A stretch of DNA of 64,000 bases from Amycolatopsis camponoti (GTDB lineage Bacteria; Actinomycetota; Actinomycetes; Mycobacteriales; Pseudonocardiaceae). Positions within the stretch are counted from its first letter, which is position 1, and the number at the start of each line of letters is the position of its first letter. The stretch lies in contig NZ_CABVGP010000001.1 in NCBI RefSeq assembly GCF_902497555.1, positions 2,770,501 through 2,834,500 of the forward strand. Reading direction: 5' to 3'. Shown in pieces: positions 35,013 through 43,121 of the stretch. A program made the position numbers and the translations under genes. The notes beneath the pieces were generated by a model, which saw only the letters and a list, made by a program, of their open reading frames with translations, was not told the DNA's origin and searched no databases.

Positions 35013-36332
35013 GTGTCCGACAGCTCCGCCTCGCTCGACGCGGTGACCGGGCTGCCCGGACGCACGGCGCTCGAAAGCGAGCTGGCGCCGCTGTTGTCGG
35101 CCGACGCCGGAAGCCAGGTCGCGGTGCTGCTGGTGGGCCTCGACGGGTTCGCCGTCGTGCGCGACGGCCTCGGGTTCGACGCGGCCGACGAGCTGCTCGC
35201 GGGGGTGGCGCGAACACTGCGAGAGATCTTCCGCGACGGCCGTCCGGTCCTCGCGCGGCTGCCCGGCGACGTCTTCGCCGTCGCGGTCCCGGGAGAACAC
35301 GGCGCGGCGTCGGCGGGGGAGCTGGCGGACTCGGTGATCGCCGCACTGGGCCGTCCGTCCTATGTGGACGGAGTGGGGGTCGGGATCAGTGCGAGCGTCG
35401 GGATCTTCCTCGCCGGCACCCACCAAGCGCGGCCCGCGGAGGCGATCCGGTCCGCGCAGGTCGCACTGCGCCGGGCGAAGGAGCTGGGCCGGACCCGGTG
35501 GGTGCTGTTCGACCCGGTGGCGGGGCACGAGGACGCCGAGCGCTACCGCCTCGCCTGCGGCATCGCGGGCGCGCTGGAGTCCGGGGAGCTGGCGGTCGTC
35601 TACCGGCCGCACGTCGTGCTCCCGGACGCCGCGATCATCACGTCCCTCAACGCCGTGCTGCGCTGGCGCCACCCGGAACTCGGCGAGCTGCGGCCCGAGC
35701 TGTTCCACCCGCTGGCCGAAACCACCGGCATGACCGTGGCGCTCGGCCGGCACCTGCTGACCGAGACGCTGCGCACGGCCGGCGAGTGGCGGGCCCGGTT
35801 CGGCGACGACGCGCCCACGGTCTGCCTGACCCTGCCCCGCCGGATGGCGATCGACGGGGACCTCGTGCGCTTCGTCGGCCGGGAGCTCGACCGCAACGGC
35901 CTCCGCCACCGGCACCTCATGCTCTGCACGGACGGCCCGTCGCTGCTCGACGACCGCGGCGACCTGCTCGGTTCCCTCGGCGAGCTGGCCCGGGCGGGTG
36001 TGGTGTTCGTCGTCGACGTGACGGGGCTGCCCGAGCTGGAGCTGCTGCCCGCCCTCGACGTACCGGCGCCGGCGGTGATGCTCACGGGGGCGATCATCGA
36101 CGCGCTGGAGGTCGACGACCCGCCGGAGCGGGCCGTGCGCACCATCCGCCAGCTGGTCGAGCGAGCCGGGGAACTCGGCATCAAGGTGGGCGCCCGAGGA
36201 GTCCTTTCCGAGGCGCACGCGCGGTTGTTGTTCGACATCGGGGTGGTCGTCGCGTCCGGGCCGTACCTGCCGACGTACGCGACCGGCGAGGAAGCCGAGA
36301 CCTGGGTGGGCCGGACCTTCCCGCTGGGTTGA
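35013..36332 (+). CDS. degenerate GGDEF-EAL domain protein
   Basis: 439 residues. The N-terminal GGDEF-like domain (about 8-165) has LDAVTGLPGRTALESEL and LARLPGDVFAVAVPG, where the GG(D/E)EF signature is reduced to PGDVF. The C-terminal EAL-like domain (about 175-430) has ELAVVYRPHVVL and NAVLRWRHPELGEL, where the EAL triad is NAV and catalytic acidic residues downstream are missing. No membrane or sensor domain is present. Both active sites look dead, so it is probably a c-di-GMP-binding or protein-interaction effector, not a cyclase or phosphodiesterase. Confidence 0.82.
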   Translation: MSDSSASLDAVTGLPGRTALESELAPLLSADAGSQVAVLLVGLDGFAVVRDGLGFDAADELLAGVARTLREIFRDGRPVLARLPGDVFAVAVPGEHGAASAGELADSVIAALGRPSYVDGVGVGISASVGIFLAGTHQARPAEAIRSAQVALRRAKELGRTRWVLFDPVAGHEDAERYRLACGIAGALESGELAVVYRPHVVLPDAAIITSLNAVLRWRHPELGELRPELFHPLAETTGMTVALGRHLLTETLRTAGEWRARFGDDAPTVCLTLPRRMAIDGDLVRFVGRELDRNGLRHRHLMLCTDGPSLLDDRGDLLGSLGELARAGVVFVVDVTGLPELELLPALDVPAPAVMLTGAIIDALEVDDPPERAVRTIRQLVERAGELGIKVGARGVLSEAHARLLFDIGVVVASGPYLPTYATGEEAETWVGRTFPLG

Positions 36333-36397
36333 CCGGTGCCCGGTGTGCCGGGGAACCCCCGGAACCGGGCACGCGCGGACGGCGGTAACGGATGGCT

Positions 36398-36425
36398 GAC
36401 CGGACGACGGCGCCGTCGTCCGGTC
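36398..36425. terminator. 28-bp perfect palindrome, bidirectional terminator
   Basis: GACCGGACGACGGC and its exact complement form a continuous 28-bp palindrome between the convergent genes ending at 36332 and 36474. TCCTTTTCC follows on the plus strand. Its position favours termination in both directions. Confidence 0.65.
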
Positions 36426-36473
36426 GGTCCTTTTCCCGGCACGGTGGTGAAACGCCCGAGACGGCGGTGCTCG

Positions 36474-37349
36474 TCAGTGCCGGGCGGGCTGCCGGGCGAC
36501 GATCTCTTCGAGCACCGACCGCACCGAAGTCGCGGGCCGGTCGAGGAGGGTCTCCAAGGCCGGGTCCGTCACCGCCATTTCGCCGGCCCGGGCGGCGCGG
36601 AACATGCCCAGGGTGAACTCGGCCGCGGCGGCGGGCATCCCGCCGGCGGTCGCGGCCGCCGACCACTCCTCGTCGTCGACGACCACTCGCTTGATCGGGC
36701 GGCCGGTGAGCTCGCCGACGATGCGGGCCACGTCCGCGAAGTCGAGCAGCTCCGGCGCGGTCAGCGGCGGGGTCGGCCCGTCGAGCGCGCCGGGCCGGGT
36801 CAGGGCGATGGCGTCCGCCTCGGCCAGGTCGGCGTGGGCCGTCCAGGAGACCGGGCCGTCCGCGGGGAGCCGGAACTCGCCGGACTCCAGCGCCGCGGGG
36901 AGGTAGTACTCGAACGTGCTCGCGTAGAAACCGTGGCGGAGAGCCGTGTACGCGACGTCTTGCGCGGCCAGGTGGGCTTCGGCGTCCGCGTGCTGCCGTC
37001 CGGGGTCGAACGCGGAGCCGGCCGACGCCATCTGGTGGCTCGTGTACAGCACGCGTGACGCGCCCGCCCGCACGGCCGCGTCGATGGCGGCCTTGCTCGC
37101 TTCGGCGGCCTGCGGGCCGCGGATCGCGGCCGAGACGACGAGCACCTGCTCGGCGCCCTCGAACGCGTCGTCGAGGGTGGCCGGGTCGGTGAAGTCGCCC
37201 GCCCGGACGCGGACTCCGCGGCCGGCCAGTGCCGCGGCCGCGCCGACGTCGCGCACGCTCACACCGACGGTCTCGGCGGGAACGCGCCGGAGCAGGTTCT
37301 CGACGACGCGGGAGCCGAGACGGCCGGTCGCGCCGGTGACGATGATCAT
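36474..37349 (-). CDS. NmrA-like NAD(P)-binding reductase (quinone oxidoreductase 2 type)
   Basis: 291 residues. N-terminal Rossmann motif IIVTGATGRLGSRVV (GxxGxxG, residues 6-12), VRVRAGDFTDPATLDDAF and VLVVSAAIRGPQAAEA, typical of short atypical SDRs of the NmrA/QOR2 group. The atypical SDRs of this type lack a clear YxxxK pair. Start at 37349 fits the TetR operator in the divergent gap. Probably an NADPH-dependent quinone reductase or redox sensor; substrate unknown. Confidence 0.85.
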   Translation of the reverse strand: MIIVTGATGRLGSRVVENLLRRVPAETVGVSVRDVGAAAALAGRGVRVRAGDFTDPATLDDAFEGAEQVLVVSAAIRGPQAAEASKAAIDAAVRAGASRVLYTSHQMASAGSAFDPGRQHADAEAHLAAQDVAYTALRHGFYASTFEYYLPAALESGEFRLPADGPVSWTAHADLAEADAIALTRPGALDGPTPPLTAPELLDFADVARIVGELTGRPIKRVVVDDEEWSAAATAGGMPAAAAEFTLGMFRAARAGEMAVTDPALETLLDRPATSVRSVLEEIVARQPARH

Positions 37350-37383
37350 GAAAGCCTCCGTGAATCGTTGGTTCGTATTTGAG

Positions 37384-37411
37384 GCTACCACTGATTCGGA
37401 TCGGTGGTAGC
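37384..37411. promoter_or_regulatory. palindromic TetR operator
   Basis: CTACCACTGAT-TCGG-ATCGGTGGTAG is a 26-bp palindrome with one mismatch, extended by G/C at the ends. It lies midway between the divergent reductase and TetR genes; a further half-site (TGATACCAT) lies at about 37419-37427, just before the TetR gene. This is the expected place and form for autorepression plus control of the reductase. Confidence 0.7.
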
Positions 37412-37433
37412 GCGAAAGTGATACCATCGGTTC

Positions 37434-38165
37434 ATGCCGGTCGAACCCCTGGTGGAAGCCCGTCCCGACGTCCGGTCGGGGATCATCGCCGCCGCCGCGG
37501 AGCTGCTCCGCGAAGGGGGTGCGCGGGCGATGACGACGCGCGCCGTCGCCCAGGCCGCGGGGGTCCAGCCGCCGACGATCTTCCGGCTCTTCGGCGACAA
37601 GGACGGTCTCCTGCAGGCCGTCGCCGAGCACGTGATGGCCGAATACGCCGCGGTCAAGGCGGTGCGGGCGGCCGGCGAGGACGGCGACCCGGTCGAGGAC
37701 CTGCGAGCCGCCTGGCGGACGCACATCGGGTTCGGCCTCGCGAACCCCGAGGTGTTCCTGCTGCTGGCCGAGCCCGGCCGGCTGCGGAGCTCACCGGCCA
37801 TCGCGGCGGGTGCCGAGGTGCTCCGCGCCCGGGTCGGCCGGGTGGCGGCCGCGGGCCTGCTCGAGGTGTCGGAAGCGCGCGCGGTCGACCTGATCCGCGC
37901 GGCCGGCACCGGCGCCGTGCTCACCCTGCTGGACGAACCGGAAGAGCGCCGCGACGCCGACCTCGCCGACGAGCTGCTGGACGCGGTCCTCGGCAGGATC
38001 CTGGCTTCCGTGCCGGCCCCGCCCGCGTCCGATCCGGTCGCCGTGGTCACCACGTTCCGGGCGGCGATGCCGGAGTTGCCCGCGCTCAGCCCGGGGGAGC
38101 GGACCCTCCTGGGCGAATGGCTGACCCGCGTCGCCGGCGAGCTTCAAAGCCGCCGCCGCGGCTGA
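37434..38165 (+). CDS. TetR-family repressor
   Basis: 243 residues. Helix-turn-helix at about 14-60: [47 protein letters not shown] read in pieces. A long helical ligand domain follows, with [19 protein letters not shown] and an unusual C-terminal extension ([23 protein letters not shown]). Divergent from the NmrA-like reductase across an 84-bp gap holding a near-perfect operator. Confidence 0.9.
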   Translation: MPVEPLVEARPDVRSGIIAAAAELLREGGARAMTTRAVAQAAGVQPPTIFRLFGDKDGLLQAVAEHVMAEYAAVKAVRAAGEDGDPVEDLRAAWRTHIGFGLANPEVFLLLAEPGRLRSSPAIAAGAEVLRARVGRVAAAGLLEVSEARAVDLIRAAGTGAVLTLLDEPEERRDADLADELLDAVLGRILASVPAPPASDPVAVVTTFRAAMPELPALSPGERTLLGEWLTRVAGELQSRRRG

Positions 38166-38209
38166 CGGCCCGGGCGGTCACCCCATCATGAAGTCGTACC
38201 GCCCTTCCT

Positions 38210-39787
38210 TCAGGCGAGATTGTCCACAGTGGACGTAATGGCGTACGCGATGTCCCGCCCCGTGCGCGCCCAGATCACGTCGGGGCAGTTCAGGCCCTCG
38301 GCGGCGAGCCGGCGCTTGACGACCTTGAACGTCGACGTCCGCGGCAGCTCCCGGACCGTGCGGACGTACTCCGGCACCTGCTTGGGCCCGAGATCGGGCT
38401 GGTCCGCCAGGAAGCGGCCGAACTCCGCGGGGTCCAGGGGAGTGCCGCCGGTGACGATGGCGGCCATCACCCGGTCGCCGGTCACCGGGTCGGGCACGGC
38501 GTAGACGGCGGCGTCGGTGATCGCCGGGTGCCGCAGCAGGATGCGCTCGATCGGCGCGGTGCCCAGGTTCTCCCCGTCGACGCGGAGCCAGTCGCCGAGC
38601 CGTCCGGCGAAGTAGCAGAACCCCTCGGCGTCGGCGTAGGCGAGGTCACCGGTGTGGAACTGGCCGCCGCGCAGCCGGTCCGCGTCGGCTCCGGGGTCGC
38701 GGTAGTACCCGGCGAACCAGCCGGCGCCCGCGGTGTTGACCAGCTCGCCGACGGCTTCTTCGGCGTTGGCCAGCCGGCCGTCGGGGTCGAACTCGGCCGG
38801 CGGGCAAGGACGGCCGGTGTGCGGGTGCAGGATGGCCACGTCCTCGGCCGGCCGGCCGAGGGAGCCGGGCGGGGTGTCGTCGGTGCGCGCGAAACCCACG
38901 CCGCCCTCGGTGGAGCCGAACGCGTCGACGACCTTGCAGCCGAAGCGCTTCTCGAACGCGGCCAGGTCGGCGCTCGCTCCTTCGTTCCCGTAGACGAGGC
39001 GCAGCGGGTTGTCCGCATCGTCCGGGCGTGGGGGAGTCGCGACCACGTAGGACAGGGGCTTGCCCACGTAGCTGGCGTAGTTCGCGCCGAACTTCCGCAC
39101 GTCGGGCAGGAAGCCGGACGCGGAGAACCGGCGGCGCAGGGCGATGGTCGCGCCGGCCGCGAGCCCGACCGCCCAGCCGGCCATGACGGCGTTGGAGTGG
39201 AACATCGGCATCGTGACGTAGACAGTGTCCGATGTGGACAACCCGAACCGCTGCGCGAGCATCGCGCCGGGAAACGCGATCTTGCCGTGGGTGCAGCGCA
39301 CGGCCTTCGGGTCGCCGCTGGTGCCGGAGGTGAAGATCAGCATGAGCAGGTCGTCCGGCGACGCGGGGACGGGATCGAGCGGCGTGGTCGCCGAGGGGTG
39401 CGGCTCCAGGTCGCGCACGCCGATCCCGCCGAGGTCCAGGCCGTCCAGCAGGGGCTGGTATTTGCGCTCGGCGAGCACGAACTGGCAGTCGGCGAGCCGG
39501 ATGTCGCGCGCGAGGGCTTCGCCGCGCCGGGTGGGGTTGAGCCCGACCAGCACCGCCCCGGCGAAGGCGCAGGCGCCCAGGAGGGTGGAGAACGCCGGTA
39601 CGTTGTCGGCCAGGATGCCGACGTGCGGCGGCTTGTCCCAGTCGAGCGTCTCCCGGAGGTCGGCCGCGTGGCGAGCCGACGCGCGGACGTGCGTGGCCCA
39701 CGACTGCGTCTCGTCCTCGAACCGCAGGCCGGGGCGCTCGTCCCCGGCGCGGGCCAGCAGCAGCTCGGTCACCGTGGGGACGCTCAT
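38210..39787 (-). CDS. fadD17: FadD17-like acyl-CoA synthetase
   Basis: 525 residues from the ATG at 39787 with GGGAGGTGCGCGG in front. ANL-superfamily motifs: LMLIFTSGTSGDPKAVRCTH (A3/P-loop, about 168-187), VDAFGSTEGGVGF (A5, about 293-305), FHTGDLAYADAEGF (A7, about 402-415), RVDGENLG and FKVVKRRL with the C-terminal catalytic Lys. The overall pattern fits FadD17, a CoA ligase in the actinobacterial KstR sterol-catabolism regulon. A KstR-type box lies 32 bp upstream, which supports this over a general fatty-acyl ligase. Substrate likely a sterol side-chain acid. Confidence 0.8.
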   Translation of the reverse strand: MSVPTVTELLLARAGDERPGLRFEDETQSWATHVRASARHAADLRETLDWDKPPHVGILADNVPAFSTLLGACAFAGAVLVGLNPTRRGEALARDIRLADCQFVLAERKYQPLLDGLDLGGIGVRDLEPHPSATTPLDPVPASPDDLLMLIFTSGTSGDPKAVRCTHGKIAFPGAMLAQRFGLSTSDTVYVTMPMFHSNAVMAGWAVGLAAGATIALRRRFSASGFLPDVRKFGANYASYVGKPLSYVVATPPRPDDADNPLRLVYGNEGASADLAAFEKRFGCKVVDAFGSTEGGVGFARTDDTPPGSLGRPAEDVAILHPHTGRPCPPAEFDPDGRLANAEEAVGELVNTAGAGWFAGYYRDPGADADRLRGGQFHTGDLAYADAEGFCYFAGRLGDWLRVDGENLGTAPIERILLRHPAITDAAVYAVPDPVTGDRVMAAIVTGGTPLDPAEFGRFLADQPDLGPKQVPEYVRTVRELPRTSTFKVVKRRLAAEGLNCPDVIWARTGRDIAYAITSTVDNLA

Positions 39788-39818
39788 CCGCGCACCTCCC
39801 GGCACCGGCGGTCAGAAG

Positions 39819-39832
39819 TGGAACACGTTCTA
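39819..39832. promoter_or_regulatory. KstR-type operator
   Basis: TGGAACACGTTCTA fits the TNNAACNNGTTNNA consensus of KstR exactly; read on the minus strand it contains TAGAACGTGTTC. It is 32 bp upstream of the fadD17-like start. KstR represses sterol-catabolism genes in mycobacteria and rhodococci. Confidence 0.62.
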
Positions 39833-39910
39833 TTTCTACCACGGTGACCGGTGCCGGGTCCACCGCGCGGCCCGCTTCCGGGTGGACGGGTCCACAACGG
39901 ACGCGCGCGC

Positions 39911-40180
39911 TCAGCCGGGAGGCCTGCGGGGCCCGAGCTCTTCGGCGAGCAGGGTGTCGACCTTCGCGGCGGCCCGGCGCAGCGCGAGCACGGCCGAGAC
40001 GGTCACCGCCACCGCGAGGATCGCGACAGCGGTCGTCCAGGCCGGCCCTTCGTCCGCGGGCACCGCGGCGAGCGTGGCCGCGGCCAGCAGCAGCCATCGG
40101 TTCGGCAGCATCGTCCGGACTTGCCATCGGCGGGAAACGGGGTCGTGGGCGGTCAGGAAGACCGGGCCATGAGCGCTCAC
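39911..40180 (-). CDS. small membrane protein
   Basis: 89 residues from the GTG at 40180 (GAGAGG lies about 13 bp upstream; the start is uncertain). One clear hydrophobic pair, WLLLAAATLAAVPADEGP and TTAVAILAVAVTVSAVLAL, then a basic/acidic tail KVDTLLAEELGPRRP. Two transmembrane helices joined by a short acidic loop. Family not recognised. It lies between the acyl-CoA ligase and the amine oxidase on the same strand but with a separate gap on each side. Confidence 0.5.
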   Translation of the reverse strand: MSAHGPVFLTAHDPVSRRWQVRTMLPNRWLLLAAATLAAVPADEGPAWTTAVAILAVAVTVSAVLALRRAAAKVDTLLAEELGPRRPPG

Positions 40181-40360
40181 CAGGCGTCGACCTCTCCTTC
40201 GGGATCCGGCAATGCCCGAAGAATCGACCGAAAGAGTGGTCGAGTTACTGAATGCGATCGAATTGACCCTCAATTCGCGCCAGATACACACGAACGAGTG
40301 ATCCGTGGTGACGGAGACACCCAGGGTGTCTTTATGGATTCGATCGGGAAAAGGCCCCCG

Positions 40361-41806
40361 TCAGCTCGCGGTGGCCAGCTCGACGCACGCGCGGACGCCC
40401 GATTCGAGGGCGTAGTTCATCGAGCCGCCGTTGGGTTCGAAGCTGGTGTGCTCGCCCGCGAAGTGGATGCGGTTCTCCGGCGCGCGGATGGCCGGCATCA
40501 GCCTGCTGTGGCCGCGCTCGGGCAGGACGTACGACCCCTCGATCCACGGTTCGTGGTCCCACGCCACCGAAAGCCCCAGCTCGAAGCGGTCGTGTGCGCC
40601 CGGGAACATCGTTTCGACGTGGTCCAGCACGAAGCGCACGCGTTCCTCTTCGGTCATCGCGGCGAGGGCGCGGGCGCGCCAGCCGGTCATCAGGACCTCC
40701 AGGATCCGGCGGGGGCCGGGCTGGTTCGCTGTCGCGTCGCGGACCCAGCGGATCGGCAGGTCCGTCGACACCGACACGTTGTGCCCCTTCCAGAACTGCT
40801 CGCGCACCTGGAGGTAGACCCGGACGATCGAGGCGTACCGCAGCTTGCGCATCGCCTCGATCTTGGCCTCGGTCAGCCGGGCGTGGCTGACGTCGATGTG
40901 GCGGATCGCGCTGAACGGCACGGTGACCACGACGCGGTCCGCGCTCGCCCGGGCCAGCCGGCCGTGGTCGAGGTAGGTCACCGTGGCCGAGTCGTCGTCC
41001 TGGTCGAGCCGCACGACCGGCGCGCGGTAGCGGATGCGGTCGCGCAGCTCGTGGGCGAACGCGCGGGGCAGCTCGTCGGTGCCGCCGTCGATCTTGCCCC
41101 ACCCGTCGGTCGAGGTCAGCAGCGAACGGTAACCGCTTTCATGACGCAGCCACGACAACGCGGACGCCGACAGCAGGTCGCCGCCGCGCATCTCCAGGAA
41201 CATCGGTTCCATGAGGTCGATCGCCGTCTGCGAGGCTCCTCGGGCGCGCAGCACCTCGTCCACCGACGACCGGTCGAGCTCCTCGAGTGCCGCCGAGGGC
41301 GCCCAGTGCGGCGCGGTCAGGTCGGCCCCGAGCTCGTCGGCGGCCGCCGTCACGTACCGGGCGATCAGCTCGGGCACGCCGAGGCCGCGCTCGTGCTCGG
41401 CCAGCGGGAGCCCGGCCGTCCCGAGCGAATCCGCGTCCGGCCGGACGAACTTGCCGTCGACGAAGTAGGAGAAGTCCTGGTCGAGCAGGTCCGACCGGTC
41501 CAGCCCGACGCCCAGCCGCTCCCGGTAGTGGGTGACGTAGTGGCATTCGGGAGTCACGGTCATCGCCCCGGCCTCGACGTGCAGGCCGTCGGCGAACGGA
41601 CGGCGCAGCGTGCGGGCCCGGCCGCCGGGCCGGTCGGCGGCCTCGAGCACGGTGACCTCGCAGCCCGCGCGGTGCAGCTCGTGGGCCGCGGCCAGGCCGG
41701 CCAGGCCCGCCCCGACGACGAGGGCGGTCCGGGGCGGCCGCAGCCCGCGCAGGTCGTCGCCGAGGTGCCGGCGCAGGTCGGCCGGGGTGAGGGCGGGCAC
41801 GGTCAC
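40361..41806 (-). CDS. FAD-dependent amine oxidase
   Basis: 481 residues from the GTG at 41806, which overlaps the stop of the upstream monooxygenase gene by 4 nt. The dinucleotide-binding N-terminus is TALVVGAGLAGLAAAHELHRAG (about 25-46) with VLEAADRPGGRARTLR. The monoamine-oxidase C-terminal FAD contact is IHFAGEHTSFEPNGGSMNYALESG (about 440-463). Substrate-domain segment: LSWLRHESGYRSLLTSTDGW. It would oxidise a primary or secondary amine to an imine. Co-translated with a flavin monooxygenase, so the two probably act in one pathway; whether they belong to the adjacent PBD cluster is open. Confidence 0.83.
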   Translation of the reverse strand: MTVPALTPADLRRHLGDDLRGLRPPRTALVVGAGLAGLAAAHELHRAGCEVTVLEAADRPGGRARTLRRPFADGLHVEAGAMTVTPECHYVTHYRERLGVGLDRSDLLDQDFSYFVDGKFVRPDADSLGTAGLPLAEHERGLGVPELIARYVTAAADELGADLTAPHWAPSAALEELDRSSVDEVLRARGASQTAIDLMEPMFLEMRGGDLLSASALSWLRHESGYRSLLTSTDGWGKIDGGTDELPRAFAHELRDRIRYRAPVVRLDQDDDSATVTYLDHGRLARASADRVVVTVPFSAIRHIDVSHARLTEAKIEAMRKLRYASIVRVYLQVREQFWKGHNVSVSTDLPIRWVRDATANQPGPRRILEVLMTGWRARALAAMTEEERVRFVLDHVETMFPGAHDRFELGLSVAWDHEPWIEGSYVLPERGHSRLMPAIRAPENRIHFAGEHTSFEPNGGSMNYALESGVRACVELATAS

Positions 41807-42978
41807 CAGCTCCAGCCGCGCTCCGCGGGCGGGGTCCAGACGTTCGCCTTCTCCAGGTAGGGGAAGACCTCGCCCATCAGCTCGATCTGCTCGGCGTCGT
41901 ACATCACCGGCAGGAACATGAACCCGCGCACGCCGGTCTCGCGGTGCAGGTCCAGCAGCTGCCCGGCGACCGTCTCCGGCGACCCGACCAGCACCTTGCT
42001 GCCGCACGCCAGGCCGAGCGTCCGGGCGATGTCGTCGAACTCGCCCTCGTAGTTCTCCTGGTAGGTCTCGCTGCCGCCCATCAGCTCGGTCGCGATGTCC
42101 CGGGCGGCGCCCATGTCGAGCGAGTCGCGCACCCACGAGAACTTCTCCTGGGCTTCGGTGTCGGTCTTGCCGAGCAGCACGCCGACCGCGCCGGCCATGT
42201 TGACGTCGAGGGGGTTCCGGCCGGCCGCTTCGGTGCGCTCGGCCAGCGAGTCGACGGTCTTGCGGACCTTCGAGTAGTCGTCGGGCAACGGCGTGAACGC
42301 GAAGTCGCAGGTCTCCGCGATGAGCTGCTGGCCCGCGGCCGAGACGCCGGCGTTGAACAGGCACGGCCACGGCTGCTGCTCGATGTGCGGGCCGATCAGG
42401 CTGCCGCGCAGGTCGTGGTATTCGCCGTGGAACTCGACGTGCTCCCCACGCGAAGCCCACAGCGTCTTGACCGCTTCCACGGCCTCGGTGGTGATCTTGT
42501 AGCGCAGGTCGTGGTCGGTGTCGGTGGGCGCGCCGAGCAGTTCGGCTTCCGGTGTCTTCCAGCCCGGCACGATGTTCCAGCCCCAGCGGCCGCCGCTCAG
42601 GGCGTCCAGGTTGGCGCCGAGGCGGGCGATGACGCCGGGGGAGAGGTAGCGGGTGTGCATGGTGGTGACGACGCCGATGTGCTGCGTCGCGGCCATCACG
42701 ACCGGCGCGTAGATCGGCGCCGAAATGTGCGGCTGGGCGTGCCCGATGCGGGCGCTGTTCTCGCCGTGGGTGATGTAGCCGTCGGCGAAGAAGACGTAGT
42801 CCATGCCGATGTCCTCGACCCGGCGCGCCAGGTCCATCTGCGTGGCCGGGTCGAGCGAGTCCGGGTTGCGGTCGGCGACCGCTTTCGACGTCGCGGTGGG
42901 GGTCGGCGAGCTGAGCCACATGAAGCCGAATCGCAGCTGCCCGTCGGGGAGGCGGTCCTTGGTCGTGCCGCGGGACAT
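41803..42978 (-). CDS. LLM-class flavin-dependent monooxygenase (NtaA/SnaA/DszA-like)
   Basis: 391 residues from the ATG at 42978; AGGAG six bases upstream chooses it over the ATG at 42984. TIM-barrel luciferase-like features: FGFMWLSSPTPT, MDYVFFADGYITHGEN, VVTTMHTRYLSPGVIARLGANLDALSGGRWGWNIVPGW (FMN-phosphate and substrate region) and KVLVGSPETVAGQLLDL near the C-terminus. Enzymes of this type use FMNH2 from a separate reductase. It leads a two-gene operon with the amine oxidase. The region upstream has a TTGACA promoter overlapped by an inverted repeat. Substrate unknown. Confidence 0.85.
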   Translation of the reverse strand: MSRGTTKDRLPDGQLRFGFMWLSSPTPTATSKAVADRNPDSLDPATQMDLARRVEDIGMDYVFFADGYITHGENSARIGHAQPHISAPIYAPVVMAATQHIGVVTTMHTRYLSPGVIARLGANLDALSGGRWGWNIVPGWKTPEAELLGAPTDTDHDLRYKITTEAVEAVKTLWASRGEHVEFHGEYHDLRGSLIGPHIEQQPWPCLFNAGVSAAGQQLIAETCDFAFTPLPDDYSKVRKTVDSLAERTEAAGRNPLDVNMAGAVGVLLGKTDTEAQEKFSWVRDSLDMGAARDIATELMGGSETYQENYEGEFDDIARTLGLACGSKVLVGSPETVAGQLLDLHRETGVRGFMFLPVMYDAEQIELMGEVFPYLEKANVWTPPAERGWSW

Positions 42979-43016
42979 GCGCATCTCCTATCCGATGGTT
43001 GCTTTTCGGAAACCAT

Positions 43017-43057
43017 AGTAATCACACGATAGGGTGAAGTGTCAACGATTTTCGTTG
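43017..43057 (-). promoter_or_regulatory. promoter and overlapping operator of the LLM/amine oxidase operon
   Basis: On the minus strand: -35 TTGACA (43040-43045), 17-nt spacer, -10 ATTACT (43017-43022). The palindrome CAACG-AAAAT-CGTTG (43043-43057) overlaps the -35, and an adjacent GTTGA half-site follows. A repressor bound there would block RNA polymerase. Confidence 0.5.
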
Positions 43058-43121
43058 TGGATCAACAAAAATGCGCGAGTTATCGAGTCCATAGTGGACT
43101 GTTAACGAATACGACGGGAAA

